Shown here: positions 35,541-48,452 of the stretch, piece by piece | Position numbering within the stretch: the stretch's first letter is position 1 | Layout: each line of letters opens with the position of its first letter | Source: Styela clava | Lineage: Eukaryota; Chordata; Ascidiacea; Stolidobranchia; Styelidae | NCBI RefSeq assembly: GCF_964204865.1 | Contig: NC_135257.1 | Location: 4,898,001 to 4,962,000, forward strand | Direction: 5' to 3' | DNA length: 64,000 nt | Notes under the pieces: model-generated | Told to the model about the DNA's origin: nothing | Database searches by the model: none | Seen by the model: only the letters and a program-made list of their open reading frames with translations | Translations under genes and position numbers: made by a program

Positions 35541-36336
35541 TTTTCGGCATGTTTTTAATGATGGAAAATTGTGGATTTTAATCCACATAAAGCACCTGAC
35601 ATATGATATATAGGGCTATAGGCTACAAGGCATAGTAAAATATGTATGTGGATGATAAATGCAAAAATGATTCAACCATTAAAACAGCTTACATGACCTA
35701 GATCCTAGAATACATCACGCGAAAACAAAGGTATTGTCGTAACAAGAAAACAAAGAATTTAATGATTGTACAGAGACGAGTGCAACATATTAGTTGAGAT
35801 GTTGGGAATTGTTCAGAAATATTGTAATAGCGCAGCATAAGAAAAGCGAGGTTGCATTTACACCGAGATAAATATAGTTTTCGGTTTTGCTTTGTTTCGA
35901 GTAGTAAGCTGCCATCAACTCGACATGAGGAATAGATAAAATTCTAAAAACGAATAACAAATAATTGACAAATAACTAGGAAGTTTTATTTATATATGTG
36001 AGGGTTACCAGGATTTTTTAATAGAACGGAATGCTAATGCGAGACACTACAGCTAATTTTATTTTGAGGAATATTCGATCACTTACCTTCCTCGCGTCTG
36101 CACACCCTCGGGCAATAGTTATAGAAACCGTGAAACCAATCTTTCATCGGATATTATGTATGAGATTTGCTTAACATTTTGCTTTATAAATATGATACTT
36201 TGGAAACACAGTATAACGCTTTATATTGAAATGTGAAGTTTTATTAAGACATGGAAGTAACTAAAGTGCGTTCGCCAACGCAGGCTCATTGGTTACTTAA
36301 CGTTATGAAACTTACCGTTCAGTCAAGAAGAATACC

Positions 36337-39300
36337 ATGATAACAAAGTGTGCGTGTTTTGCTGCAGTGTTGGTGTTGATATTTTTACAAGTTTATGTAT
36401 ATCAAGTGAAATTCAGGTGGGGAAAGTTCTGTTCTTTTTTTTTTAATCTTGACGCAAAAGTTAATGCAGCATATATATGTCTCAATAATTGTAAGTCCAT
36501 TCACCATTTCATTTCAATATTGGCAAAGTTGAATAGGATATATTTCGAAATGCTCATGAACTGTCTACAAAGAAAAGGACGCAGAAATTTGAAGTTTTTC
36601 AGCTCCCGTTATTTTCTTTGAGTCAAAAAAGGCATAAAAGTTGAACTGTTGTGATCGTAGTGAATCGGGGTATTAGTTATTCCCATATTTTGTCAGTCAT
36701 TACATAAAGAAGAAGTAGATCATGGCGATCGTTTTCCAAATCTAGGGCTGCAATTATTCATGGTTTAATAAGAGATAATAAGCGTGATTAATGAATATAT
36801 ATACCCATTTATACTTAGAAAAAAACATGAAGTTGGTTACCAGGAATCGCTTCGTGGCATATGGAAAATGAACAGAACAGTTTCAGAGTCAATAAATTTG
36901 GAGGATATATCAAGAAAACTACTAATTGAGTACAATAAAACTTGGAGATATATTATCACATCGTGCGAAAATTCTGAAGCTGACAATAAATATATACAAG
37001 CTTTAGAAGATGGATATTTGTGAGTTATTTATTATCTAACCTGAAATTGAAAATTTAAGAACTTCGCATGTCGGGTATAGTTGCATATTTCTGGAACTCT
37101 GGCGTTCAAGTTGAATATTTATGGCAACAACTTAGCACTATTTTTTAATTAAGCCGATTTCCAATGGGTCATTGTTTTTCGTGTTTTCTGTGTGCAAGAT
37201 AAGTGTATTGCCTGTCCGCAAAACTTTTATGAAACTAGAGAGCAAAAATCTTTGATCACTAAAAATTTCAATTAGTGTAGCAGGTAAAGATGTGGTTTCC
37301 ATATTCCTTCTTTTTCCTATTCTGGATTTCTTTATTCCTCCCGCACTTTGCATATTTCCATTATTTATTCATTTTTCAAAGGATTCTTAACTCTAGCGCA
37401 CTCTGGCTTTTGCACAGTTTGAATAGTCTATAATGAGTCCCTGAATATGCATTAGAAAAATGCTAAATTACTAAACAATATTATTGAAATTACGTCAAAT
37501 GGAAAGTAATCTGTACCCTCCCCCTCCCGCTAAAACAACAAAACTCCTTCCTTCAGAGGAATTCCTCCCAACCGATCCACTTTGATTCCAATAAGCAAAG
37601 AAACTCTATATATATTACCATGTAATATTGTGATCAAATTCAGATTACTGCGCTCTCGAATCGAACGGGTTCTGATGTTGGTATCAAACTCCAAAAACAA
37701 CAGTATTGAGTTAGCAGCCGAGGTAGGTTGATAGCATGTTTATCAGTTGCAAATGTTTTGCGGTTCGTTTTCTCTCCTTACTCTTGCTTCATACAGAATT
37801 TCATCACTTTCTGGAATCTATTTTCTGACATAAAACATTTCTGGATGAAAACTATGTCTGTATTTCGGAATATTGGATTAAAAGAAGACGACAGGGAAAC
37901 ACTAGGAAATAAATTTTGGTATGTTCAAATCAAGTTTCTTCAAAATTTACATTCCTAAATTTAAATTTTTATTCAATTAATAAAACGCATACTATTTGTT
38001 ACCGTATTTTCTGGGTTAGTAAATAAATATTCTGATTTTCAAGGTTCCTCCTCGAGAAGATAAAAGAGTTGATAAAAGCGTCTGAAATAAAGAGAAAAAA
38101 AATATTAGATGATCTTTCCATAAAAGTGACGACGAAAATCCATAAACTTCAGGTAATTTCACCTATAGAAATGTCCGACGTTCTTATATATTTCCGTAGG
38201 TTTCTTAATTAAAATCAAAAGACTAAAATATTTTTTCATTTCACCAGTACATACACGTAGATTTCCGATATGAGAAACAGGAGAAAAGATGCATAAAATT
38301 GTGAAAATAGTGTAATATCTCAGTAATATTACTGATAATCACAATAAGCGTTTTAGAATCCCAGAGACTGCATGGACACACGACTACTGATATGCAAATT
38401 GAACACAAAACTAAACTGTGGATTTGGCTGTGAGACTCATTCACTCATCAGCTGCATGATGGAGGCTCTTAGAAGTCAACGGACCCTGATTTATATTACT
38501 GAAGGATGGAGATATGCCAAACAGGGTCGAGAATATACATTTTCGCCACTGAACAACTGTTCGACTTATTCATTTTCAATAAATCCATACATTACGTTAG
38601 AAGGTTAGTCGTTTACGTATCATAAAATGTGCTACCCATCTAGACAATCTCATGACTCATAATCGTTATCGCATGAAAACCTACTTCACCATGTTCATTT
38701 TGATTTTATGGTAATATTAAGTCGAATAACGGAGCTAAGTCTGTCACAGAATCCTTGAATAACAACATTTTCGTATCAGACAACAACAAAAAATATGATT
38801 TATTTGCACATGTTGCGTAAATCGCTCAATTTAGGTGCATGTGATTTCTGTCGTAGGTAATGAAAATGCAACAATTATCAAGAAGTACTCAAGTGAATAT
38901 AAAGAATGGATAGGTTGGTCTATTCCACGTCAGTTATCTTCTACTTTGCAAAAATATCACGCAGAACCATTTCTTTGGTGGATCGGGCAATTGATTAAAT
39001 ATGCAATGAAACTTCAACCATGGATGGAAGAAGATTTAAACAACATCATAACTCGTGTGGGATTCTCAAGTCCTGTAGTTGGGTATATCTTACTGTTTTA
39101 CTAAATCAGATAGTCGTAATTGCGTTCTTTCGTTGGAATTATCTCTACTCAATTATATTAACAGTCGATCGCAGGACTGAACGAATAATAATGGCGGTTA
39201 ACACCAAATCGCTTTATAACTTGGGAAAGATTGTTCGGGGACTCGACACTTTTTTTCAAAAAACGCTGCCGAATTATGTAGTATGCAATTGTTTCGAAAT

Positions 39301-40361
39301 ATTCATGCCATTGTTCGTCGAAATAGGTGAAGGAGTGAGTACTTATGCACATATATTGTAAGTTATGAAAATATTTCACAGGATACAAATTCGTAGGGGA
39401 GATAAGTTGAAAGATTCAGGAGGGTTCCACGAGGTTGATGAATACATGTTTTATGCTGATCAATATTTCAACTATTTGAAAACAACAAACAAACATATTC
39501 AACCAAAAGTATTCCTAGCTACAGAAGATGAATCCGCTTTGCCAGAATTGACACTGAGGTATGAGATCGCTCTATGTTACAGGCAGTAAAACTAAAAATG
39601 GAGTGATGACATATTTGTTCTCACTCGAGTTCAGCCAGGGGAGTTAAAATAGTTATAGGGTCTCTCCCCCAAAATGGCTAGTGTACGTAATGTGATATTT
39701 AAAAAGTGATATTTATCTCTGATTTATATTTATTAAGATATCCCGATTATAAGTTCATAGTCAGCAATCACGTTACGGAAAAAGTAACAAAGCATATGCG
39801 TTATGGTGACGGCGGACTGGAGGGAATAATATTTGACATATTATTATTATCAAGATGTGATTATATTGTTTGTACCTTATCTTCAAATGTAAGTATGATA
39901 TTGTAGGACATATTCTATTCGAAACTTTTCTCGATGCAAAGTAAAAAAATTAAAATATGACAAAAACTTAGTTCTTAACAATGAGAAAGTTAGTAGCCTA
40001 CTTACTCTAAATCACTTTTATATAATTTAAAAATTGACAGGTATGTCGCGCCGCATATGAAGCAATGTCAGCAAATCGCGTTGACGCTGCGACCCGAATT
40101 CATTCTTTGGATACGGGACATCGATTGAAGACATTATTTGATGCACCATGGAGAGCAACAGCCAACCACACCCCTATTAATAGCGAAGAACTTCGGTTGC
40201 ATAAAGGTGACAAAGTGAAAGTTTCGATGTCATATCGCGAATCGTTAAAGGATGGTTATGTAATGGCAAGCAACCGAGCTACAGGAGAAAAAGGGAGAAT
40301 TCCAGCTTACAAAGCTCGGGAAGAGCTAACTCTTTTACATTTTTCCATATTCGACCTGTAA
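36337..40361 (+). CDS. FUT8-like alpha-1,6-fucosyltransferase, copy B
   Basis: Ten exons, 570 codons (human FUT8 is 575): 36337-36416, 36819-37019, 37644-37722, 37797-37918, 38044-38152, 38357-38603, 38857-39082, 39382-39558, 39738-39888, 40041-40361. All introns are GT-AG and phases are continuous. FUT8 adds alpha-1,6 fucose to the first GlcNAc of N-glycans in the Golgi. Exon 1 holds a signal anchor (CFAAVLVLIFLQVYVYQ). Exons 2-5 encode the helical stem. Then NPRDCMDTRLLICKL, CGFGCETHSLISC, RSQRTLIYITEGWRYA, AEPFLWWIGQLIKYAMKLQP, the GDP-fucose motif IQIRRGDKL, FLATEDESALPEL, GIIFDILLLSRCDYIVC and an SH3 domain (LHKGDKVKVS...GYVMASN...KGRIPAYKAREEL). Odd points: the His before the Arg pair is Gln, and the position of the vertebrate catalytic Glu (373 in human, from memory) is Ser within KDSGGFH. 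Membership of the FUT8 family is clear; canonical activity is not. Confidence 0.9.
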
Positions 40362-40568
40362 AATTTACTGTGCACTAGATTTAAGACTGAATCCGATCAA
40401 ATTTCAGGGGTTTGTACGTTCTTATTTCAAGTGCCATTTTTTGTTAAATCGGAGCCCCCTAGTGACACCTTTTGTGTCTACCACCTGTGATTTGGATTGA
40501 TACGGAGATACCGGTATAAATCAGATTTCATAGGTCCCAGCTCGTTTGCAAAATGCCACGGTCTAGGG

Positions 40569-41750
40569 CAGGGGTTCTCAAACTTTTTATTTATTTATAT
40601 AACCCTTGAAGAGTTAATAAATAGTTACGAAGCTCCCAAATGAATGAATTTAAAAAAAAAATTGTTACTTACCGATTAATATTACGATTAAATTAAAATT
40701 ACTTTGTCTAATGACTCAGATGTATTTGCTACTTTGTATGTAAATAATATTCAAATTACGGCTCAATCGAAGTCACTGCTAATATAAGATATTCTATATT
40801 AATATTTTGTTGCTGCATACAATGAGAATGTCTCCTCACATAGATAGGTAGTCGAAAATTCTATTACCACTTTCAAATCTTCTTATGATTTTCTTCTTAT
40901 TATATCACAATTCTCAAAAAAAGATTGAATCAGTAGAAATATATCTTCACCTTTTGTGTGAGTTTTCAAAGGTTTACAGAAGAGTTAGTCCTTTTCAATC
41001 ACAAAATTATAGATGTATCGAACGAATACAAGTAATACAGCTAAATCCCCAAGTCTCTAGATGTGTCCATTTGAAGAGAAAATGTCGGACTTCGTTTTAT
41101 TCTCTTAATCAATTCTTTTTGACAATATTCTGCCATGTTGCTAATATGCCTGGAACTTTACTGTTTGAATGAAGTACAGCCTCTCAATTAAATCTTTCGC
41201 ACACGGCTTTATTAAGTTTTCAGCTATTTTTGTGCTATCCGAAAACTAACATCAAAAGAGGAAATAAATGCGTTTTTGTGATTTTCACAGACAAACCTTT
41301 CAAACATTTGTTTCCCTTTCATTTAGTTCTTCTTTTTAAAATAATCAATGTTTTTATTTTTTAAGTTGAGAGTGCTTGGTTTCTAAATGCGGTTTCAGTG
41401 TTGATGAAAAAAGACTACCGTTTGAAAGAACAGTTCCACATTCCATAAAAAGCCTATTTGGCTCTTCCTCATCACCCGTTCATGTGAAGCCAAAAATTTT
41501 CATCGTATTTTTTTATGATCTAGTTTTCTATTGGTAATGTTCAATTGCGAACACGATACCACTGCAGCAGGTTGAGCAGCAATTACACAAGGGTCATTCG
41601 TAGTTGACTTGCTTTTATTTACCTTTACGATTTTTAGCTATTTATCCATTGAAGTAGTGGTAGTAGTATGTTATTCCGTCAGCAATGTAAAATAGTTCAT
41701 ACAACATTTCAAAATCAGTATATATTAATTGTGACGAGGCTGTAACGAAG
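40569..41750. other. hAT-like end and unassigned AT-rich DNA
   Basis: CAGGGGTTCTCAAACTTTTTA at 40569 is a typical hAT/MITE terminus, followed by ACCCTTGAAGAGTTAATAAA. I could not find its partner end. The rest of the stretch to 41750 has no recognisable gene; the ORF at 40885-41172 has no domain I recognise. Confidence 0.4.
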
Positions 41751-41804
41751 CGACCGTTAGGTCATCGAGTCAGTCAGCAATGCATTTTGAAAAAAATCCT
41801 AAAC

Positions 41805-43110
41805 TCAACAAGTCAACGAAATACCCACACTAAAAATAAATTGGAACGTTGAATGGCATTGGATAATGGATAACACAGTAGTTTCTTTCCTTCCTGCCAA
41901 CAGCGGCTGATGGTGCGAGTATGTGTCACTTGTAGCTATCGATATATATTTTTTAAGGTTGCGGCAGAAGCATGGATAACTGCAGTCTTTTATTTCCTGA
42001 ATAATTTCATTCCAAATAACCGTACCTTGAAACATTATAGATTTTTGTAAAATCAAAGAAACTGGTCTTGGAACAAATAGGTTGTGCTGTGAGTATCCTG
42101 TGTCATGGTTGTGGATTGAATTCATGTGTTGATAATAATCCAAAAATATATTTGGGGAACAGTTTTGTTTCGTACGGTACATGAATTTTGCTTCTTCAAA
42201 TGTTTTGACGCACAGCCCCATAATATTATTCTGTAAGATATACGCCAATGAAAAAGACTGATAACTGGGTAAAAGGGTTTTTTATGAGACCATTCCTCAT
42301 AGCTTCCAAACGGCACGTGCTAGTTTTTTTGATAGCAGTTCAATGTGACCACTCCAGTTCAACAAACAATCAATTTCAAGTTTTTTGAGCTGTATACCAT
42401 TAAAATACAAATTAACACTCGCATGTTCATTCTTGTAAATTACAATATATTCAGTCTACTGGGGATTCACAGTTAGCTTGTCGGAGTACATCCATTTGCT
42501 GATCTTCGAGAGCTCAGAATTGCAATCAGTTTCTAACTGGTGAATAAAACATCTCGGAGGTTTGAAAGAAGTGTCATCAGCAAAAAGATGTGTCAAATAT
42601 ATACTGGAATTATGAATATCATTCACATAGTCATAGAGTATAAATAATATAGTCCTCAAAACAGAACCTTGTCGTATACCCATATTAACATGTTTTGTCG
42701 TAGATCTCACATTACTACAAATGACATATATTACATACGTTCGCTTATGTAACTTTGATCGGATCCAGGGCTTTACCGTTTATGTTATCCCATATTGATA
42801 AAGTTTCTGCAATAGTATTGAGTGTTCAATGGTGTCAAAAGCTTTTTTCAAGTCTACATAAATGTTATTTTCTGCAATATTCATATAATGATGAGTAGCA
42901 CTGTCTAAAACTAGGCGAATAGTTCAGTGTTTCAATCTAAAAACGAATTGTTTATCTGACAAAATATCAAATTTGTTAAAATATTTTGTCAATCTTGAAT
43001 GCAAAAGTTTTTCATAAACTTTAGATACAGCTGGAATAACTGAAATTGGTCGATAATTGCTTACTATGTTTGGATCTCCTGATTTTAACACAGGTGTCAC
43101 TTTTGCCACT
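41805..43110 (-). pseudogene. Decayed jockey/CR1-like LINE reverse transcriptase
   Basis: Reading down the minus strand: 43109-42924 encodes AKVTPVLKSGDPNIVSNYRP then ISVIPAVSKVYEKLL (fingers region). The region around 42900-42740 is frameshifted. 42710-42456 encodes GIRQGSVLRTILFILYDYVN followed by LFADDTSF, the catalytic ADD. 42316-41805 encodes the C-terminal tail (LCVKTFEEAKFMYR, PRPVSLILQ, IMFQGTVIWNEI), as found after the palm in this group. Several frameshifts and stops separate the blocks, so the element is dead. It belongs to a different family from the LINE at 7681-8854. Confidence 0.78.
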
Positions 43111-43361
43111 TTCGGGCATCGAGCAAATAACCCTTGATACCCTACGATTCAAATAAATGATGAAACATTCCCCCCGGATACAATTACGTAATCAAATCGA
43201 GTGGAACATAAAAAATAAGATTTGTTGTTGCGAATCATTAAGAATGCGCACACAGAGCGCCGAGCTCAATTGCCGCGGTGGAATTTTTTTGTGTAGGTTT
43301 CTCTACGACTCCTGCGTGTGGCTTCCCTTTGTTACTGTCAGTTTCTAGTCTCTAATAAAAC

Positions 43362-43543
43362 GGTTCCATTACATTTGAACCCACGACAATTGCACCCGCA
43401 TACTATTGCACCTATAGACATTTTTTTGTTTTACGGATATTTGAACCCTAACCCATGGGTTTCAGCACCCGCATTGATTGAAAGATTGAATCCGCGGATA
43501 TACACATGGGTTCAGATGTACGTGGGTTCAAACGTACGGTCAC
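43362..43543. mobile_element. Small foldback MITE, 182 bp
   Basis: The left end GGTTCCATTACATTTGAACC and the right end GGTTCAAACGTACGGTCAC are imperfect inverted repeats. It is flanked by the perfect 10-bp repeat CTAATAAAAC at 43352-43361 and 43544-43553. It shares its middle with 31790-32012. The 9-10-bp duplication resembles that of the 13-kb foldback element, though the end sequences differ. Confidence 0.75.
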
Positions 43544-43591
43544 CTAATAAAACGTGTAAAACACATCGTTGAAGGACGGCTACCATTGCCA

Positions 43592-45193
43592 TAGGCTTGC
43601 ACGTAATTGACAAAAATCAATTCCGTAATTACGGCCAAATCGATTACGTAATGACCCCGTAATTGCGATATTGTTTTCACACATTTAAACCTATCATAAC
43701 AACCAATTGAATCCACTTCTATTCCGGAAGGGACATCGAATTTTGGTTTTCATATTCCCGGCAGTACTACACACCGGCGACAGGTGTTAAAGACAAATAT
43801 CAAGGAGTGAATTCAAAATAATTTTATTCTGATTTTTATCTTTTGTATTAGCTTTGATTTTCCTTTATCAACTTTATCACCAAAATTATGCGATCAATTT
43901 TATCATTACCAACACTGGTAATATATTTATGAAACGATAGTTGACTTTGTTAAAATCGTATTAACGTATTAACACGACTTTCGTATTAAATAAAAATTCC
44001 GGATTGCTAATTTATTAATCAACTACAAGCGTATTCTCTCGTTTGATTATACTTTCGCTTGCCTCGCGACGAAGACTTGTTATTTCACCGTTTTTTACAA
44101 TATCCGACTTTACTACTCAGTTAGCATTTTATAATAATTATTGATGCCGACTTATTGACGATATTCCGATTTCCATGCTTCATTTTACATTAAATCATTT
44201 CGCGGCCTAAATGTTATAACATTATTTGCGATAAATTTAGATCAAATAATAATTATTTGCGCATAATTTAAAATACCGTACCTATATGACATGCCTTCTC
44301 CGAAAATACAAAGTTATATCGCAAAACAAAGCATTTTGTGACATTTATTTTGCACTCATGAAAATATTAATTTATTTTTCTAACTCAAGTCGACAATCCT
44401 ATTTGCCAAGATTGACACAAGTTTGCTCGAGTGCCGGTGGTATTCGAGTCGACGATAAATCAAGATAAGTTGTTGCATTTGGTGAAGACAGGTAATCATA
44501 TTTGGCCGACATATTGCGAGGCATTGTGAAAAACATATTGAGCAATGCCAAGTCCGGACAGATATATAACGATAAAATCGGTAACAGAACATCAAGATTT
44601 TGTAATAGAAAATGGATCTCGCGCAGAATAAATACGGGAAATCGCGTCGTATTGTTGTTTCTCTGCCGTCTCAATCGCTTTATCGATGCCGAAAAGACCA
44701 AGTTGTGTTGGTTCATTACGCAATTTCTCTTCCGTCTTTATATTGCTGTTTGGTAAGCGCGACATTAATTATCACGGCATTTACAAATAGACCATGTTTT
44801 ATAAGTTGATCTCTTACATTCTTTAGTCATTTCACCCGAAGAAGTTGAAACCAGGTGTGTTGGCGTCCATCGGTCTCAACACAATTCTATCCCTTATCTA
44901 CGGTTAATATGTACATTGGCCATGCTAGATAATTTGAAAATAGGTTAGTAAATGACGCGTTATGCCTTCCCCATCTGCGTAACAAGAGAGAGAAAAACGG
45001 CTGCGAATACCGGAACTCTAACTTCTTCTACTTAAACTTTTAATTTTTTACAGTCGACGGAATTGACTGCTTTGAAGTAAGCTCGTTTCAATCGCGAAAG
45101 CGCTCGACCAATAATTACGACTCTACGTAATTCGTAACTTCGCTTCCGTAACTCGAAATAATTCCGTAATTCCGTAAATTACGTACAAGCCTA
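43592..45193. mobile_element. 1.6-kb hAT-like element
   Basis: Ends are TAGGCTTGCACGTAATT and AATTACGTACAAGCCTA, flanked by the perfect 8-bp repeat CATTGCCA at 43584-43591 and 45194-45201. Sub-terminal ATTCCGTAATTACG-type palindromic words occur at both ends. No transposase is recognisable. An internal block near 44230-44350 (GAAAATACAAAGTTATATCGC on the plus strand) matches, in inverted orientation, the tandem repeat at 50858-51230 inside another hAT-like element. Confidence 0.85.
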
Positions 45194-45201
45194 CATTGCC
45201 A

Positions 45202-46920
45202 TTTGGCTGGCGTCGATCAATAAAAAGAGAATTGCAGTATGATTTGGATGGACACGCATTATTTCAGATGCTAGTTCTGATTTGATCCTTTTGAACGACT
45301 GCAGTGATTCAGGCGTCCATTTAAGTGACTGTCGCTTATTCTTTCTCTGTGAAGCTAGATTATGCAGTGGTTTTAAGATATCCTTAACAAAACGATGATA
45401 ATAGCATATTAGACCGAGAATCTGAGCTCTTCTGAAGTATTTGGTAATGGAAACTTATTGATTGCTTCAACCTTATAAGATAGATACCCTTCGGTGTCAC
45501 GTGTTGGCTTAAAAATTTGGTTCTAGGAATACGAATCAACATTCGAGACAAGTCCGTTTTTTCGAACGCGCAAGAAAAGTTGTCCTAATGCTTGGCGTTG
45601 TTGTCCTTCAGTTTCGGTTACAATTAATATATCGTCTACGTCTAGGTCTAGGAATACGAATATATTTTTCAACCCGGAAGTTACTTCGGACAGAAAATGA
45701 TGAATAGGCGTTGCACAAACCAAATGGTAGGGTTACTGGTTCGAATAATCCTTCAGGACAGATGAGAGCAGCCTTCTTCCCATCAGATTGATGAAGAGGT
45801 ATTTGGTGATATGCTTTCAAAACGTCGCATTTGCTAAAATATTGACAACCATATAATTCATTAGTGAAATCACGCGTGGAATTGTCCATCTGTCTTTTGT
45901 CGTCTGATTATTGAGGCAACTATAGTCAACGAACATTATCGTACCTCATCGCTATCCCACTTTGGTAAAACTGCGATAGCAGATGAATAAGGAGAGTTGG
46001 AAGGAACTATGTCTCTTGATTTAATGAGTTTTTCAAGCTGGTCTTTGACTTTTTGGCGTAAGAGGTACTTTAGCTTTAGAATGCACTGGTTGCCCGGTTT
46101 TAATAACACGGTGGATTGTGTTATAATTTGCCCTAACAGATGCATGTCGAAGGATTGTCAAATCTTCGAATTCTTTCAACAAATGGGCTTAGTGGCCCTG
46201 ATGTCTCGGTGAAATGAAGTTGGCTATTGATCTGCCGAAGAACTTCTTACCATATATATAGGTATAAGAGTTTGGATCGAAGAGACGCGAGTTGCGTAAG
46301 TCAACCACAAGATTATGTTTTGACAAAAAATCAGCTCCTAATATCGGTTACGAAACATGTGCTATTTGAAAATCGCAGTCATATTCGATATTGTTATCTG
46401 ATGCAAGAGTCACAGACCGTTGGCATACCATGGTATTAACATCCAACTTACGACCGGGTCAAGGATGGTCGGAACGTTTCTGATGCGGGCGAATTAAGGA
46501 AACTGTTGTACCTGTATCAATTATAAATCGTTGGCCACCTTTTCTATCACATACGTAAAGAACATTTGTATTTAAAAAGTTCGAGTTATATCTATGAAGT
46601 GAATTTATACGGCGCTCTGTGCGTGAAGATGAAACTTGTTTGGAAAAGGTACAGAGATGGACGCAGTTGTCTGCCAGATTCTCATAACGCTGATCATACC
46701 AGCAAGTCGCTGGAGCATTGGGTATAGATCGGTGATTCCTGTAATTGACGTCGTAACTACTGCTACACGATATGATGAGTGCGCCGCCCGTTTCTATCAC
46801 GCGCAGTAAAGTATTGGTTGTATTGCAGGAGTCGAACTTGATACAACGCTTTCCATGAAGATCACACGACCAAAGATGGAAAATAGGAACGAACAAAATT
46901 GGATCTTTGGGGCACTTCAT
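45202..46920 (-). pseudogene. Decayed Ty3/gypsy-like retroelement pol
   Basis: Coding blocks on the minus strand, in order: an aspartic protease motif (FIIDTGTTVSLI, about 46540-46510), the start of reverse transcriptase (KDQLEKLIKSRDIVPSNSPY then SSAIAVLPK, 46145-45936), the palm (YFSKCDVLKAYHQIPLHQSD then LFEPVTLPFGLCNA, 45889-45720), and a disrupted catalytic box (FVFLDLDVDDILIV, 45670-45620). Further down, weak matches to the post-palm/RNase H connection carry stops. The order protease then reverse transcriptase and the LPFGLCNA motif identify the Ty3/gypsy group. Frames are broken repeatedly and no LTR pair was found, so it is inactive. Confidence 0.75.
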
Positions 46921-47569
46921 TTTTGGTATGATGGTGTATTTGTATAATCAATGCGAGACTGCTCATGCAGCACTTGTAGGTCTCTTCCGTCCTGTAAGTT
47001 TGTTTTATGTAATTTTTTCGTACCATGGCGGCGTTCAAAATATATGACCATTTTAAAGGAAATTTCATTAGTGATAACTGATAAGGAGTAGAATATCGAG
47101 GGTGTACTCAACTAGACTAGAGGAATGCTTCCAGGACCACAAATAAGACTTTGCACAATGAAGAACACACTGCTTGGGTGACATATCCATGTGAAACAGA
47201 GTTCAGATAAACCTCTAATTGCAGAAAAGACAAAAATACAGACTTTCCTAACCTTCCTCCTAAAATATATTGCTTACTGTGAAATTCCCTTTTGAACTGA
47301 ATATATCAGATATTCCACCAAAGGACGCTGCACTTCATGTTTTGACGAGTTAATACGCTCATCCAAAGTATGATAATGAAATACAAATTTGAAAATATAA
47401 AATCTATTTCAGATAAAATAAAAAACACCTCAGAATTAAATATTAAGTTATACCCAAAATTTTAAAATGCAAAATCGGAGAATATTCAAAATTTTGCACA
47501 GTGGTAAATGTCATATAAGAAATACAAACACTCATTGTCAAAAACCTTAGACTGGCCCATCTAATAGAT
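46921..47569. other. Unassigned stretch upstream of the decayed retroelement
   Basis: Possibly the degraded gag side of the Ty3/gypsy-like element. Two overlapping minus-strand ORFs (46862-47111) have no recognisable motif. Nothing else was seen. Confidence 0.3.
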
Positions 47570-47807
47570 CAGTTCCCAACCTTTTAAAGCATGCCCCCCC
47601 CCCCTCTTCGGAGGCTTTTAGATTCCAAATCCCATTATGTTCAAACACTACATGCTCAACAAGAGGAAGACACAATAACCTAATAAAGTAATGAACGAAG
47701 TTTTCTTGTAAAAGGAAGGGTAAAATCTGTTTTGCGTCTAGCATGTTGGGCTCCCATCTGCTCTGTGGTGTCATTGGTGGCCACGTGCCCCCAGTTGGAA
47801 ACCGTTG
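47570..47807. mobile_element. hAT MITE, 238 bp
   Basis: The left end CAGTTCCCAACCTTTTAAAG and the right end AGTTGGAAACCGTTG are typical hAT (Charlie-like) termini. Flanks TAATAGAT and CAATAGAT match at seven of eight positions. It contains an internal poly-C run near 47595. No ORF. Confidence 0.65.
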
Positions 47808-48452
47808 CAATAGATTATAAAAACTTTAAAACCAGTATGAAAATCTCCTATAAAATGATATTATATGAATGTCATCTAAAACTACTTTTAAATAGATATT
47901 ATATAAAGGTATCATTAAATTTAGTTATCTAAAAAAATATGGTTGACACATCTGTGTCTTATAAACATGGTAAAAACTGCAGTATACAAAAATAAAAAAG
48001 ATGTCACAGCAATCGATCTCAATGTTCTCAAGACATATCTATCTCCATCTGTCATAACAGTTATGAAACAGAGAATGAACAGTCAACAGTATATAAATTC
48101 ATTTTACATATGTTCGCTCTGCTTTTTTGAGTCACTTTCTTGAGCTCATGTCACCTTAATTTATACAATCTTCCGAGAATAGCTTCTCCAATTAAATCTT
48201 CTACATGATTGCTCTTAAAACAGTGGAGTTGAATTGGAATTGTAACAGTACAAAAATAAAATGAGACCAATGGTTCTCATTTTAAACTTAATGCCAGATG
48301 CACAAAAATTTTGCTACACAGATTATTGAATATAATCAAAGAATCACAGTAATTTCCAAAATTTATAGCTCCTAGGAATAGGCCTATTACTACAGACTTC
48401 ATTTTCCCCATAAAATCCATGCTCACACAAGCAATATTGGTCACCATGATAT
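47808..48452. other. Intergenic, RITA1 3' side
   Basis: Contains the expected RITA1 3' UTR (lower-coordinate side of the stop codon at 48453-48455). No gene seen. Confidence 0.35.

Noticed and set aside
38835..38856. Start of FUT8-like exon 7 at 38835
   Set aside because: An open frame begins there with GTG, but phase from exon 6 requires the acceptor at 38856 (TTTCTGTCGTAG), and copy A agrees.
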